From positions 20,632,699-20,696,698 of the forward strand of contig CM051459.1 in assembly GCA_028095005.1 (NCBI GenBank): a stretch of 64,000 nucleotides of DNA, given 5' to 3'. Under the pieces are notes generated by a model. It was given only the letters and a program-made list of their open reading frames with translations, had not been told where the DNA came from and searched no databases. Shown in pieces: positions 1-11,688 of the stretch. Every line of letters starts with the position of its first letter. Position 1 is the stretch's first letter. Made by a program: the position numbers and the translations under genes. This stretch comes from Rhynchospora pubera (taxonomy: Eukaryota > Streptophyta > Magnoliopsida > Poales > Cyperaceae).

Positions 1-3000
1 ACCAATTAAGATGGGAACAGCGACATCCAAGACCAGTATTTTCAATTCCAAGCAGGAAGCCATCAGGACAGGGAACTCTGGGTGGCAGATGACCCCACCA
101 GGAATAAGTTTACTCGGGTTGATTCCTTGTAAGATAACAGCCACATTGTCTCCTGCTCTAGCAACATCACATGCATTCATATCGTGCTCAATTGACCGCA
201 CTGTGGCAATTTCACATCCTGGCATAAGTATAACCTGAAAGCAGAAGCAAACAAAGGAAAAAAAAATTAACAAAAAAGCAACAAAAATTTGTTTATTTAT
301 TTTAAAAAAAAAGCAGAGTGATTTTACTGGTTCGCCCACAAGTGCCATAGTTATTGTTTAATACATGCCTATACTGTTGTGAGCATTCTGTTGGTGTTGT
401 GACAGATTGTGTTGAGAAAATGTAAAACCAAGGGGTCCAGATTTTTGTAACGGTGCAAGGACAACTCATGGATACTATAAATTCAACACAAGTTATATGC
501 CATACAATGTTTTAATAAAATTGCACCTTTGAACCAGTTTTTACAGCTCCAGTTTCTAGCTTTCCGCATGCTGCCACCTGTCCCATTGATTGCGTTCTAA
601 TGACGTCGCATATTGGCATTATCAGAGGCTTTGAGATATCTCTTGACGGAAGTTGGAGAGAATCTATAGCATCCAGTAAACATTTTCCTTGATACCTGAA
701 AAAGATAATATTTTTCCTTAACAATTGCCAAGCAGCAAAAACTTACAAGTAGTCAAAACAAAGCATTTCTTCACCTAAATTACAGAAAGAAGGGTTGATT
801 CCATGGTACCCTGAAAACCTCAAAATTACTGTGTATCCACCAAGAGAAAATATATATCATGGTTGAACAAACACAAATTTTGGAAAAACAAAGATTATGC
901 TCCTACACAACATGGGGAAAAATTGAATGGCCTTATTGCTCTTACCACCCTCCATTATTCTTTCTAGAAGAGCTAACCAAACAGAAGGGCTACTTTAAAT
1001 AATTTTGAAGGAACTAGAAAAACAGATACATCAGGTACTTTTCCTCATAAAAAAGGAAAGTATAAGAAATTAGACCATGCCAGTTCTCACCAGCTAGTCA
1101 AACAAGCATCAGTAGCAGGTTCTATCAAGTTTTGATTTTCTATAGCACTGAGTGGGACCCACGAGACAGAGGAATCCCTGAAACCACAAGAGCGGAGGAA
1201 GACACCTAGCTGGGCCTTAATGAAGTCATATCTCTGCTTGGAGTACCCAACAGCATCCATTTTGTTGACTGCAACAATGAGCTGGTCAACACCAAAGCTC
1301 CTGACAAGCTGTGCATGCTCCTTTGTCTGTCCCACACCAGCAATTCCTGGTACCTGGCCATCCATGCCAGCTTCAAATGAACCTAGAGGTTGATGTGGGA
1401 CAAAAATTTTAAAATTGGGGATTAACAGGCTGATATACCAGCTGATTTGTATGGAAAGTGGAACACAAATAAACATTATGTTTGGAATTAGGTTCTTGAT
1501 TGAAATTTCAGAAAAACTAATACAGATATTAGATAACCATTTTTGGAATAGAATACACAGGCAAACCAAGTTTTTTACTACATTATTGATATTAGATCCA
1601 CATTGGAGTCCCAATATAAAAGAATTCATGAAAACCCACAAAAATAAGATTGATGTTGTTTAGCACCAACTGGCACATACTTATACTGAACTCGCTTGGC
1701 ACAGCAGAAACGGCATCAAATCCCATAAAGAAACCATTTATTAAAGTATGAAATTACAAAATGAAGGTTCTAGGCAATGGAAATATATCGCTGATATTGA
1801 CTGCTTATTAATTATTTAACATCAGCATCCAAGATTCTGCTTATGATAATTGTATCAGTAGTTAACTTGGCAAACAACAACAACAACTAAGCCTTTTGTC
1901 CCAAGCATGTTGGGGTAGGCTAGAAAGAAACCCAACATGGACTGGCAAAAAAAAAAGAAAAAAGAAAGAATAAGTACCTTACCTGTACATGCATCAACCA
2001 CGAGAATTGCTGCATCAGCCTGTGTTGCACCAGATATCATATTTGGGACAAAATCTTTATGCCCCGGTGAATCAAGTACAACAACATGGTACTTGTTTGA
2101 GTCAAAGTAGGCAACTGCCACAGTCATGGTAATACCTCTTTCTCTCTCTTCGGCACTCTCATCCATTGCCCAAGCATATGAAAATGAACCCTTTCCCTGC
2201 ATGGGCAAATAGTAGTTTATGCCAAGATTTAATAAATATAGCATTTCTGGTAAATTGTAGCTAAATGTAGATGCTAAATGATGTCACATAGTATTGCAGC
2301 AAGAGTTCTTAAGCCAGTACAACACATGAATACCTGCACTTCTCTTGGCATGTTTTCGATTACTGATGATATTGTTTTGAATATGGTCAAAAGGTGGAAG
2401 TTGCAATTTTAAAGTTTCTCTGTATACGCTCCATTTCAAAATTATAAATTGTGTTGCTGATATTTTGTTCAAGTTCTATTTTGATAGATTTGAAGCAAGA
2501 ACTCAATGTGATGGAAATATGAATTTGGAAGACTCAAGCAATCTAAAAGATGGCATTGGAAGAGGGAAGATTACTTCAAGAGTCAAGCTCTTGAATTAGC
2601 TAGATTCTCCCTGGGTATGGTCTACTATGAAGCTATTAATTTCATGATTATTTTTGTTAATTTGAAAGCTCATTTGGATTGTGAGAAAAGCTTTGAAGCA
2701 ACCTATTTTACATTTGTGTTTAAATGCACCTCTAAATGCATTTAAACGGGTCATTTGTTCTCCATTTCCAACTCAAATGGCAGTGAAAATCCCAGAAAAA
2801 CACAAGTCACTTGCATTTAAACGCAACCCCCGGGACTCTAAATGCAACTCCGAGATTCTAGTGTTTCAGCATGTGTTTAAATGGACCTCACTTGCGTTTA
2901 AATGCAACTTGCAGGAATTGTGTTTTTTTCCTTATAACGGCTTCTATAGCTGTTTGAACCCCTTTTTAGCTGGTTTTTGAGGGTTCTCCTTGGGTATACG

Positions 3001-5513
3001 TAGAAACAACTCAACCAGCATTTCCCTCTCTTGAAACCTTGCAATATTTGAGCCCTTTGAGCACAAAACCCTAGTTGAACTTTCTAATCAGTCATACTAA
3101 TTGTGTGTCAATAACCTCAATTAACACCATTGGAGCTTGATTAGTTATATTTGAGTGGATAGATTGAGAACATAGCTTGCATTATTGAGTGAGATTGTTC
3201 TTGAGTTTTCCTATGCCAATCGGCCTCAAGTTGATTGTTGTACGAGGTGATTCGGTTCAAAATTGTAGACATGTTCAATTTGGGATAGAACAGAGCACAC
3301 TCAGTTAACACAACTAAGGCTAGCTTTTCTGCAGCAGTAAAATTTGTGTGTTCTCTTCTCTTTATTCATTTACTTGCAATTTGTCTAATTTCTTGAATCG
3401 TACAACTTTAGTCCAAAAATGCTTGAATTTGAAACAATTGTCTATTCACCCCCTCTAGGCCTTAGTTAGGGACAGCACTCCTGTTTCGAAGATGTTCCAA
3501 AGTTGCTATTCTTTTGATATTAAATCAGTCCAGTTAAAGCAATAGCTACAAATGAAAATTAATGCACAATGAAAATTAATGCCACAAATGAAAATTAATG
3601 CACAATGATTCACAGCAGCCAACCTTTTCTTTAGCCTCTTTCTCATTTTTATGCATATCCCTCTTTGAAATCCTTCCTAACAGATGAAGCAGCCTCCCTG
3701 ACAGAGTAGATTTCCCAGAATCAACATGACCAACCTAAAAATATTTTAAAATTCTTAAAATCATTCAAAAATTAGTGCTTTAAAAAAAGATCTACACAAA
3801 AGCCAGTTCATCTCAACATTGTCTTGTAATCTGAACTCCACTAAAAATGGCATATTTACTGTTGATTGTTTTCATGACCAAACCCACATACTTAGAAGTA
3901 AACAATTAGCCTACATATAACCCAGTTAAACACAAATGAAACAGAAAATGAAGCGCAACTGACATAGCAGCCTATAATCTCCAATTTAAAAAATGTAGCA
4001 CAACTGTATGATTTTGAGGTGTACCTTCAACCTTCACAGAGCAGCAATGAAACTTGAGCAAAATATTAACAAATGATAAGAACAACTTACTATTGCAAGA
4101 TTTAGTTGCCTTAATGCTTCCTTTTCTTCATCAAATTGCATCCACTTGTCAGGCTTATACTGTTCATCTGAAACAGAGTTTGAGGAACTGGGTCTATCAC
4201 CTAAATTTAGCTCTCGCGAACAAGAAGGTAGGCTCTCTGATGAACCCTTTGTAGTCACTGAAGTGTCACTCAGATTTACCTTCTTAAGATGACTAGATAC
4301 TGTATCAAATGGTTCTGACAATCTTATTTCTTTCTGAACCATGACAACTTTATCAACCTTTTGTGCGGTGGATGCTGAGTTTGTTGTCTTGCCTGTCAGG
4401 GAAAAGTTAGCATGGCCGGATCAATTTAAAATTGCATTAGTATAACATTATCTAGGAGGGAAACAAACCAAAAAGACACCAGTACATCAGTATATGTAAG
4501 AAGTTAGATTGCTAGAAGTTATGGTGTTTTATTGCTTCAATACAGTTGAAAGAAAGGTGCATTCAATTTGACATAAGAGAATTCTCAAAATACTATAGAA
4601 GAGAATCCCAACAACAACAATACCTCGCTCATAAGGCGTACTAGCTTTTCCATAAGAATCAGCTGAGATCAGCTCCTTATCAGCAACTTTGACTGGCAGT
4701 TTTTCAGGCTGACCTTTAACTGTTCTAGATGCTACAGAAGCAGCAGCAATGTTGTTGCCTGAAGAAGAACCCAAGAAATGTCATGTTATGGTTTCACAAC
4801 AAGATATGAAATTCCTAACTTAGAAACAGAAAAGAAACAAATTGTTTGTAATATCAAATCCAGAAATTAGTATACCAGTTCCATTAGCTTCCTTCCCAGA
4901 TTTAACAAAGGACTCCTTATACACACAGCATATCTCACAAACAAGTGCACTATCCTCATTATCAAACGTACAAATCGAACAACTCCAAACAATAGGCTTT
5001 CTTGCTGTTTCTCTGGCCAATGGCAACTTCTGCGAAGAGGCTGTTTCACAACAGGCAAAATGAAGAGAGAGTGAGTTTGTGTCTCTATTATTTGTTTTTG
5101 AGCGAATTGACAAATAATATAGGCAAGGTTCAAATAACATTCTAGTGGCAATTTTTTTTCTGTTGTATCGTTCAAGATCGTCACATTTTATTTTCTGTGC
5201 ACAATAATACCAGCTTAGCAGTGGCAGCTACCTATTAGCACAAAAGCAACTCATGGTATGACTTTTTGTTTTCTGCACAGAAGTTGGTGTTTCTTTTTTT
5301 TCTTTTTCCTTCCACTTAAATATATATGGAGAAGATATAACATAAGACAATTTATAAACAACTACATAACCTACTGTTTCCTTTCAAATCATGATTTTGC
5401 CTGTATGCATCTTCACTGTCATCATAATCATCATCATAATTGCCATAATCATCATCATAATTATCATCATAGTCATCATCATATCCATGTGCATAGCCAA
5501 CTTTGCGAGGCAT
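1..5513 (-). CDS. HBS1: HBS1-like translational GTPase (partial, C-terminal end off window)
   Basis: Eukaryotic HBS1 pairs with Pelota in the cytosol to split ribosomes stalled on broken or non-stop mRNA. Nine coding exons fit GT-AG sites with consistent phase: 5513-5375, 5040-4876, 4758-4624, 4392-4091, 3734-3624, 2196-1983, 1382-1091, 695-527 and 234-<1, giving 587 residues before the window edge. The start MPRKVGYAHGYDDDY opens an acidic Asp/Tyr tail as in plant HBS1. A RanBP2-type zinc finger spans about residues 63-88 (W65, C67, C70, C81, C84). The eEF1A-like GTPase core shows P-loop GHVDSGKS (249-256), RERGITM (302-308), DSPGHKD (326-332) and NKMD (395-398). Exon 9 encodes part of the EF-Tu-like beta-barrel region; the remaining C terminus lies left of base 1. 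The intron between exons 6 and 5 holds a Copia LTR. Plant HBS1 is reported to give a SKI7-like splice form; nothing here tests that. Confidence 0.95.
1872..1940 (-). mobile_element. Short 3'-end fragment of an RTE-type LINE or SINE in an HBS1 intron
   Basis: An (ACA)n stretch followed by AAGCCTTTTGTCCCAAGCA, GTTGGGGTAGGCT and AGAAAGAAACCCAACA. The same order occurs at the 3' end of the LINE at 49108-51116. Read on the minus strand this is a LINE tail ending in (GTT)n. Only about 70 bp are recognisable, so it may be a 5'-truncated LINE or a SINE sharing that tail, such as the Au family. It lies inside the HBS1 intron between exons 6 and 7 and carries no coding sequence. Confidence 0.75.
2452..3474 (+). 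mobile_element. Copia-type LTR (solo or truncated) in an HBS1 intron
   Basis: The right end, with CACCCCCTCTAGGCCTTA then TTAGGGACAGCA, matches the sense-strand end of the LTRs at 23258-26744 and 35450-37021. It sits antisense to HBS1 in the 1.4-kb intron between exons 5 and 6. The right end is clear; the left end (TGTTGCTG near 2452) is a guess, and I found no convincing 5-bp target duplication. No PBS or internal region adjoins it, so it is solo or truncated. Between 2700 and 2910 it carries several near-palindromic GCRTTTAAAYGC words. Confidence 0.6.
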
Positions 5514-7667
5514 TTTTGCTGTAAATCAAAAAGATATATGTGATACCAATACCATATACAAGAGTACGTCATATTTTTGTGACGAAAACAAGTGATTGTT
5601 CTAATGCAACATCAATTACTATTGAGAATGAAACTCTTAACTCTTAACCTTGTTCAATTTTATGCATCCTATATTTTCTACCTTTTTTTTATTGCTTCTT
5701 TTGCTTTTTCCAAAGATGTTTAAGAAGTTTCGACAATGTTTCAGTCAAATAAGTTCCTTTTTTAATGTTATCTGTTGATTTTTTTAAGTTATATTTTGCT
5801 TTACAAATTTTGTGCTGTTGATTTTTTTCTAGTTCTTTTAAACATTAAGACAATCAGAAGTTTTGTTTAAAAGAGATGTATGCAATCGCAGAACAGAAGC
5901 AAGAAGCATTTCCTATGCACTATGTCTATAGCCCTCATTTTCTTATGCTTGTTTACATTATAATATTAGGTATGAATAGAAATGTAACAGTTAAAGCACT
6001 TGATTTCTTTTGGTAACCTCCATTAAAAAAAAAAAAATGATATTCGCCTTTTAAAACTTTCACACTCTTTTCTTTTCCTGTTTCTTACCCTTTCTCAGTT
6101 TAGCCTCTTAAGAACACAACTAAAGCACACAACACCAGTAATCTGTCCTACTGAAACTAATTATTCCCTGTCATACTTAAGGTAACCAAAAATGCTCAAT
6201 TGGCTCTGATTTGATGTGTAATGGAATTACATCATAAAAAAGATTGATACATGATGGAATTAGCTATGTGCAGGGACTATGCAAAAATCACCGAACCCAA
6301 CTTCCTTCCTCAATTAGATATTGTTACCCAGCGACAAACTGATGGAATGCCCACCATTTATAGACGTGATAAAATTACTGCGCCATAAGTTTGGTGTCTG
6401 ACATATGACTAACAAAAATAATTAACATACCTAAACAAACCTGACCAGTTGTAGCTGAAAATGTCAGAGAGAGTTAATTAAGCACACCCAACAAAGAGAG
6501 AGGCTCACAACAAGACAAGGTGTGACGAGTAACGTCTGGAGTACAAAAAGAATTATATGTAGATAGAGCAACATGATAGCAACAATATTGGTATACTCGA
6601 GAAAAAATCCTACAACTTTCAACCATAAAAGCCTAAATTTAATATTATGTGCCTAAATTGGAAGTCCAATTTTGATCATTCCATCCTTTCTTTACTTGCA
6701 TCTTTGAATACATGCCAATCTTGATGTTCAGACCACTTCATCCCACAAGAATCATTATGATGCTTAATTGATTTGGGCTCTAATTTGGTATCTATATTAT
6801 GTCTAGTAGCTACTAGCATGCAGTTTCTGCAGTGCTACCCACAAAACAAAATGTGCATATTGTAGCAATAAGTTCAAAAAAATATAAAATTTTCAAACTT
6901 ATAAGGATCTTTTAGAAAATTGGCATATGCCAAGCACACTTTCAAGTATGCTTGGTTCCGCCCCTGCAGACCATGCATGCAATTGTTCAGCATCAGACTT
7001 TACAACCACGGATAACAATTTCAAATTACAAACTGAAAACAAGTTCATAGAAATGGGAAAAAAAAATTGTGATGGCCATCATGGTGACCAATGAGTATGG
7101 GCACGATTTGTGTAAACACCAACTAAACTTGAGTTAATCAATTAAACTAGACAGCAGTAAACGCCAACTGTATTCTCTTCCAAGAATAATCCATGCCAAC
7201 TTGAGTTGATCAATTAAGTTTTTTTTTTCATTTATTGGTAGCTAATCAACAAATTCCATAGAACCAGGAATTAAGGCACAGTTTCACGCATTTAGGCCTT
7301 CTTTAAGTTTCTTGAGGAAAGAATTTTAGGCCTCCTTTCATTCTCAATTTGTTTTACAAATTTTTAGTTATGAACTTTGATTTGAAATAGTCACGCACAC
7401 CTTTTAGTTCCGAAAGGGGAACGAAGCTTCGTATGGAATTGCCAGACTATGCAGCAAGAACAAATCCATTTTTTCTAAACAGAAAAGAACCATAATTATA
7501 CAAAAATTAAGCACCAAAATTGAAATTCAACCTTTGGTAGAGAACCAATCGAAGCGACTATCGAGCTTACAACAGATTTCGAGTAGAAGAAACCCAGAAT
7601 TAATTCAAGAAAAAAACCCCAACAGAAGAGAACTTTACCAAATTTAAAGATGTATAAAGATACATAC

Positions 7668-7798
7668 CAGGTCAATTTGAGGTCGGATAGATTCGATCGA
7701 ACTTCCAACCAAGAGAAGTAGCGAGAGAAAGCAAGCGGAAAACAAAGGGAAAATGTGTCAAAAGGAAATCAAATCGGTAGAATATGAGTATCGGACTG
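7668..7798 (-). other. HBS1: Putative HBS1 5' UTR exon and leader intron
   Basis: Directly before the HBS1 start codon the minus strand reads TTTGATTTACAG then CAAAAATG, a good 3' splice site. At 7668-7667 there is a matching donor, CTG then GTATGTATC, preceded by a pyrimidine-rich stretch typical of plant leaders. This suggests a non-coding first exon and a leader intron of about 2.1 kb (5521-7667). The upstream limit is unknown; the Mutator-like insertion begins at 7809, so the transcription start is either within these 130 bases or inside the transposon. Inferred, without transcript evidence. Confidence 0.45.
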
Positions 7799-7927
7799 GG
7801 AGGCGAAGGGAGTCGTATCCTCTGCAAAGGATAAAACCACTGCCCACTGCAGCGGATCAATAATCTCCGTTGGATGAAAAAGAACGGTAGGATTTCGGTT
7901 TGCAAAAAAGCGCTGCCCTCTGTCTTG

Positions 7928-8129
7928 GGGAGCGTATCCTCTGGATGGTTGTTATTCAACCATCCAGTGGACGTCTTTCGATACGAGTCGTCTGATTTAA
8001 TCTAAACGGTTAGATTTTTTCGGGCCTATCAATCTTAGTATCATGCACGGGACATTTATAGCCATTGAGATTAAATCAGACGGCTGAGATCGAACCATCC
8101 ACTGGATGGCCATCCAGAGGATGCGAACT
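7928..8129. mobile_element. 202-bp MITE nested in the left TIR of the Mutator-like element
   Basis: The sequence CTCTGTCTTG occurs at 7918-7927 and again at 8130-8139, a perfect 10-bp target duplication. The right TIR of the host element lacks the insert. Ends are GGGAGCGTATCCTCTGGATGG-like and its inverted counterpart CCATCCAGAGGATGCGAA, with further inverted blocks inside (AACCATCCAGTGGA against CCACTGGATGG, and GATTTAATC against GATTAAATC). There is no coding sequence. The tip resembles that of the host element, so it may be a deletion derivative of a related family. Confidence 0.82.
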
Positions 8130-9585
8130 CTCTGTCTTGCCCGATTTCTCTCCTGTCCTGCCCACTTCGTTTCCTCCACCTCTGCCCGATTTCAGATGGA
8201 GTTTTTTTTTAGCGAACTTGTGTTTTCGGGTATGAACCCGATTAGGACTTTCGGCCATGTCCGACCACCGGAAGCCACAAGTTTAGGCTTGTTAGCATCG
8301 TAGGAGAGAGGAGAGCTCGATTTTGAGATTACTTTGAGGCGCGTCTGCTTAGTTTGGTGTGGGTACCGGTACCGGTACCTGGTACAGTGATGTCAAGAGA
8401 ATGATACTAGTAGATTTTAGGAGAATGGAATTGTACTAATAAGTGATCCTTTAGCATTGGAGTAAAAGAGAGAGCATGACTATGGGTTTGGTTTATCTTG
8501 TGTTTGTCTGATTTAGGGAAATTGAGAGCTTGTTTTAGTGGAACAAGTACTGGTATCTAATGATATATTTAGTGCATTATAAACAATAATGATATTTAGT
8601 ACCAGCTTGCTATGTGAGGTTTACTAACAGAGCCACTATGTCAATTCCCTATTAAAGCAATCATTCTAATGTCTTACTTTATGATCGTAATCATTCTTTT
8701 GCAATTTTTTTCAAGGAAAACGATACAAGTAAATGCAATTAAAAAAATAACTTGTAAAGTTATAATCATGCAACGCGTTCTCACTTTTGTGGAAGCCATT
8801 CAACTGATCAGGCAAGTTTATTTTTCAACTTAATTCTTACATCTTCAATTAATTAGAACCAAACAAGATATGCAGCTGGAACTTTATTTTACATGAGGGG
8901 TATTCAAGCCAGCAACAGAAGTTTTACTAGCAAGTCCTTACTTTTTCTATAATTACAGTGAAGCAATTTTCCTTGAATTGGATATTAAAAATGCACTAAT
9001 GATAAACTGTTTAATGATATTAAAAATAAAATACACAAAAATGAAGAAATCAGTACCAGTTTGCACTAATGATATTCATTTGACTCAAAATTCCAGTGAG
9101 CACTCCAGTCCTTAACTAGCTACTATTTCTTACTAAATGCAATCTCATAATTCATTTCTTTCAACAAAATGCGATCTGATAAAAAAGCTAAGGCATATGC
9201 TGCCAAAATCTATCACTGCTTTCAACAAAAACTATCACTATACTCCCAACTATCACTTCTTTCATTTACAAAATGCTGCCAAAAAAAAAAGAAATTGCTC
9301 TAAAACTTTTCTAATCTTCTGTAATTTCCACATTGCTGCAAAGAAAAATAACAAAAACAAATTACATACACATTATTTTAGCTTCATAATTTTTTGAAAT
9401 ATTCTAATGCACTTACTGTATGTCTTCAAGGTTATAATAGCACCCAAAATTCTCTTCTGATATATCTTGTGACAAATTAGCACTCGGCCTATAATTAAAT
9501 CATAAAAACTAGATTAAAACATATATATCAATAAATTCAAATACCATCCAAATTACAACCAAAATTAAGTTGTAAGTGAAACAAT

Positions 9586-11688
9586 TTACCTTAAAAAAGG
9601 TTGACTATTTGGGATACTACGACCATTACCCTTCTTTCTTCTCGATAAGTTTTCATTCCAAGCTTGTTTTCGTTTTGAACGCTTGTCGCCGCCTTTCTTC
9701 TTTAGGCGGAGTGAATTTTCAGGCTGGCTTTTTGAGTTGTCTTCACCATCATGATCATTGGCTTTTTTGGATGGATTTCCATATCTCTCTTCATATTTCT
9801 CTCGTGCGGAACGCAATATGTTGAGCAAGAATTGGGTTTTCTCTTCGTCATTAGCTGCATCACCGCAAGATGGTGCTATCTCACGAATCAATTGTGCATT
9901 GCGGTTTCTAACTTCCAACACATCATCCTCAATGACAACCCTTCCTTCTCTATCCACAACAGTGCCATCTTTTGCATCTTTCATCCACCGTTTAAGAATG
10001 TATCTCGGTGGTATAATTTTAATGTCTTCTCTATCCAACACCTTTAGTGCATGACAACACAAAATTCCCACTCTCTCAAACTTCTTACAAGAGCATGCTA
10101 TGCTTTGGTCATCTCGATTCCAAATAACTTGTCTACTTTTGCCAGAGCATCCTTCATTATTAATATTACACATAGCAACCATGTATGTGTTACCATCTAT
10201 GGCTTCTATGTAGGTCGAACCGGATAACTCAAACTCCTTTTGAAATAACTCTAATATTTTTGGTGTATACACCTTTCCGGCTTCACAAAGAATTGGAACA
10301 TTTAATCCAACTCTAGGTTTATTTTTCCTCATATCATACTCGGATTTGATTTCTTTCTCAAGTTTTCCATCAACAACCCTCTCAAATTGCTCTAAAAATT
10401 GGTTTACATCCAACTTACAATTTAAATAGTTCTTCAAATTCGAGTTAATGCTTTCACTAGCTTGTGTACTACGGATTCCTAGAGTGTAAGAGTTCTTCAT
10501 AAAACAATATGTCCACTTTTCTTTACAACCATATATGAAATTTATCCAACTCTTATCCTCTTCATCCAACTTTCTCTCGAGTTCTTTAATGGCTTTCTCA
10601 AACTCATCTTCATCCTCATACTTGAACATACATTTAGAGAACTCTCCGCTTATATCCATCCCCTTCTTCTTGTAGCACATAAATTTTTTTTGACAATTTT
10701 GATATATATGCCACACACATAACCCATGCTTTGTATCCGGCATTACTTGCTCTAAAGCAATCCCTATTGCTTTTTCTTGATCCGTAAATATGGTTATGGG
10801 TTTTTTACCACCATGCGCCTCTAGAAACTTTGTGAACACCCATTCAAAGAACTTGGTATTTTGGTCACATATGAGAGCCGCACCAAAAATCACAATCTCT
10901 CTAAAGTGATTAAATCCAACAAAGGTGCCAAGGGCCCATTTTTCCTTATTGGTTCCAAAAGTAGTATCAAAGATAACTACATCACCAAACCGGGCATAAG
11001 CCGCAATCATTCTACCATCCATCCAAAGAATATTAACAATCTCTTGATTTTCGGTGATATCCTCAAAATGTTGAAAAAAAGGATTCTCTAAAGCCCGCTT
11101 TTCAAAATACTTTGTTATAGCAACAGCTGCCCCATATTCCATTGCTTGCTTTCTCTTGTCCCTTAAACAATTATTAAGGTCATCAATGGTGTAACCAATA
11201 CTTCTAACTCCACCGGCTTGTCTACTTAGTAACTCATGTGTTTCTTTTGGTCAGATTCCTGAACTATTGGCTAGGTGGATGTCAATACGGGCTACTTCAG
11301 GGACTTCACGTTGGCTAGGTATTAGGTAACAAGCTTCAGGTTTTTGAAGAGGGTGGTTGTGCTCGGGAATATATTTTACAACTTTGTATTTTTGACAATC
11401 TTTAAAAAATTTCAGCCCCAAAAGAACCTTGCAATCTGTTCGGGTCTCAGCTCGAGGGTTCTTCGTCAGATGATCTCACTTATCTTTTCCTCGTTTGCCC
11501 GCACATGCACACACAAAAGTATATGAAGTATGTATCTTATCTTTTCCCAAATATCCGAAAGCTTTTCTAACCCCAAACCCCTGACTTCCACTATAATTTT
11601 TCCAATATGTCCATGCTTCATCTAGAGTTGCAAATTCCATACCCAAATGAGGTGCCAACCAAACTCCGCAAGACTCCATATCCTTCAT
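9586..11688 (-). pseudogene. FAR1-type Mutator transposase broken by two in-frame TGA codons
   Basis: One 701-codon frame runs from 11688 to 9586 and is interrupted only by TGA at 11478-11476 and TGA at 11253-11251. The N-terminal part is a FAR1 DNA-binding domain (GMEFATLDEAWTYWKNY, then FVCACAGKRG, DCKV and EHNHPL). The MULE DDE transposase domain follows, with VIFDTTFGTNKEKW, ITIFTDQEKAIGIAL and HGLCVWHIYQNC. A SWIM zinc finger comes next (CSCKKFERVGILCCHALKVL). The C terminus is basic (RLKKKGGDKRSKRKQ). Both stops could come from CGA arginine codons. If the stops are real the protein is inactive as written; the 518-residue C-terminal piece alone lacks the DNA-binding domain. A domesticated FAR1-related gene is unlikely given the flanking TIRs. 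Confidence 0.9.

Noticed and set aside
5258..5524. Plus-strand histidine-rich frame
   Set aside because: It is the antisense of the Asp-rich HBS1 N terminus (ATC/CAT repeats) and has no family support.
7997..8303. Short frames on both strands near the left TIR
   Set aside because: They fall in the MITE and TIR of the Mutator-like element and have no protein resemblance.
9751..10054. Plus-strand frames opposite the Mutator transposase
   Set aside because: Shadows of the minus-strand transposase with no recognisable domain.
11344..11526. Separate small gene between the two transposase frames
   Set aside because: The minus-strand reading continues the FAR1 domain in the same frame, so this is one gene with two stops and not two genes.
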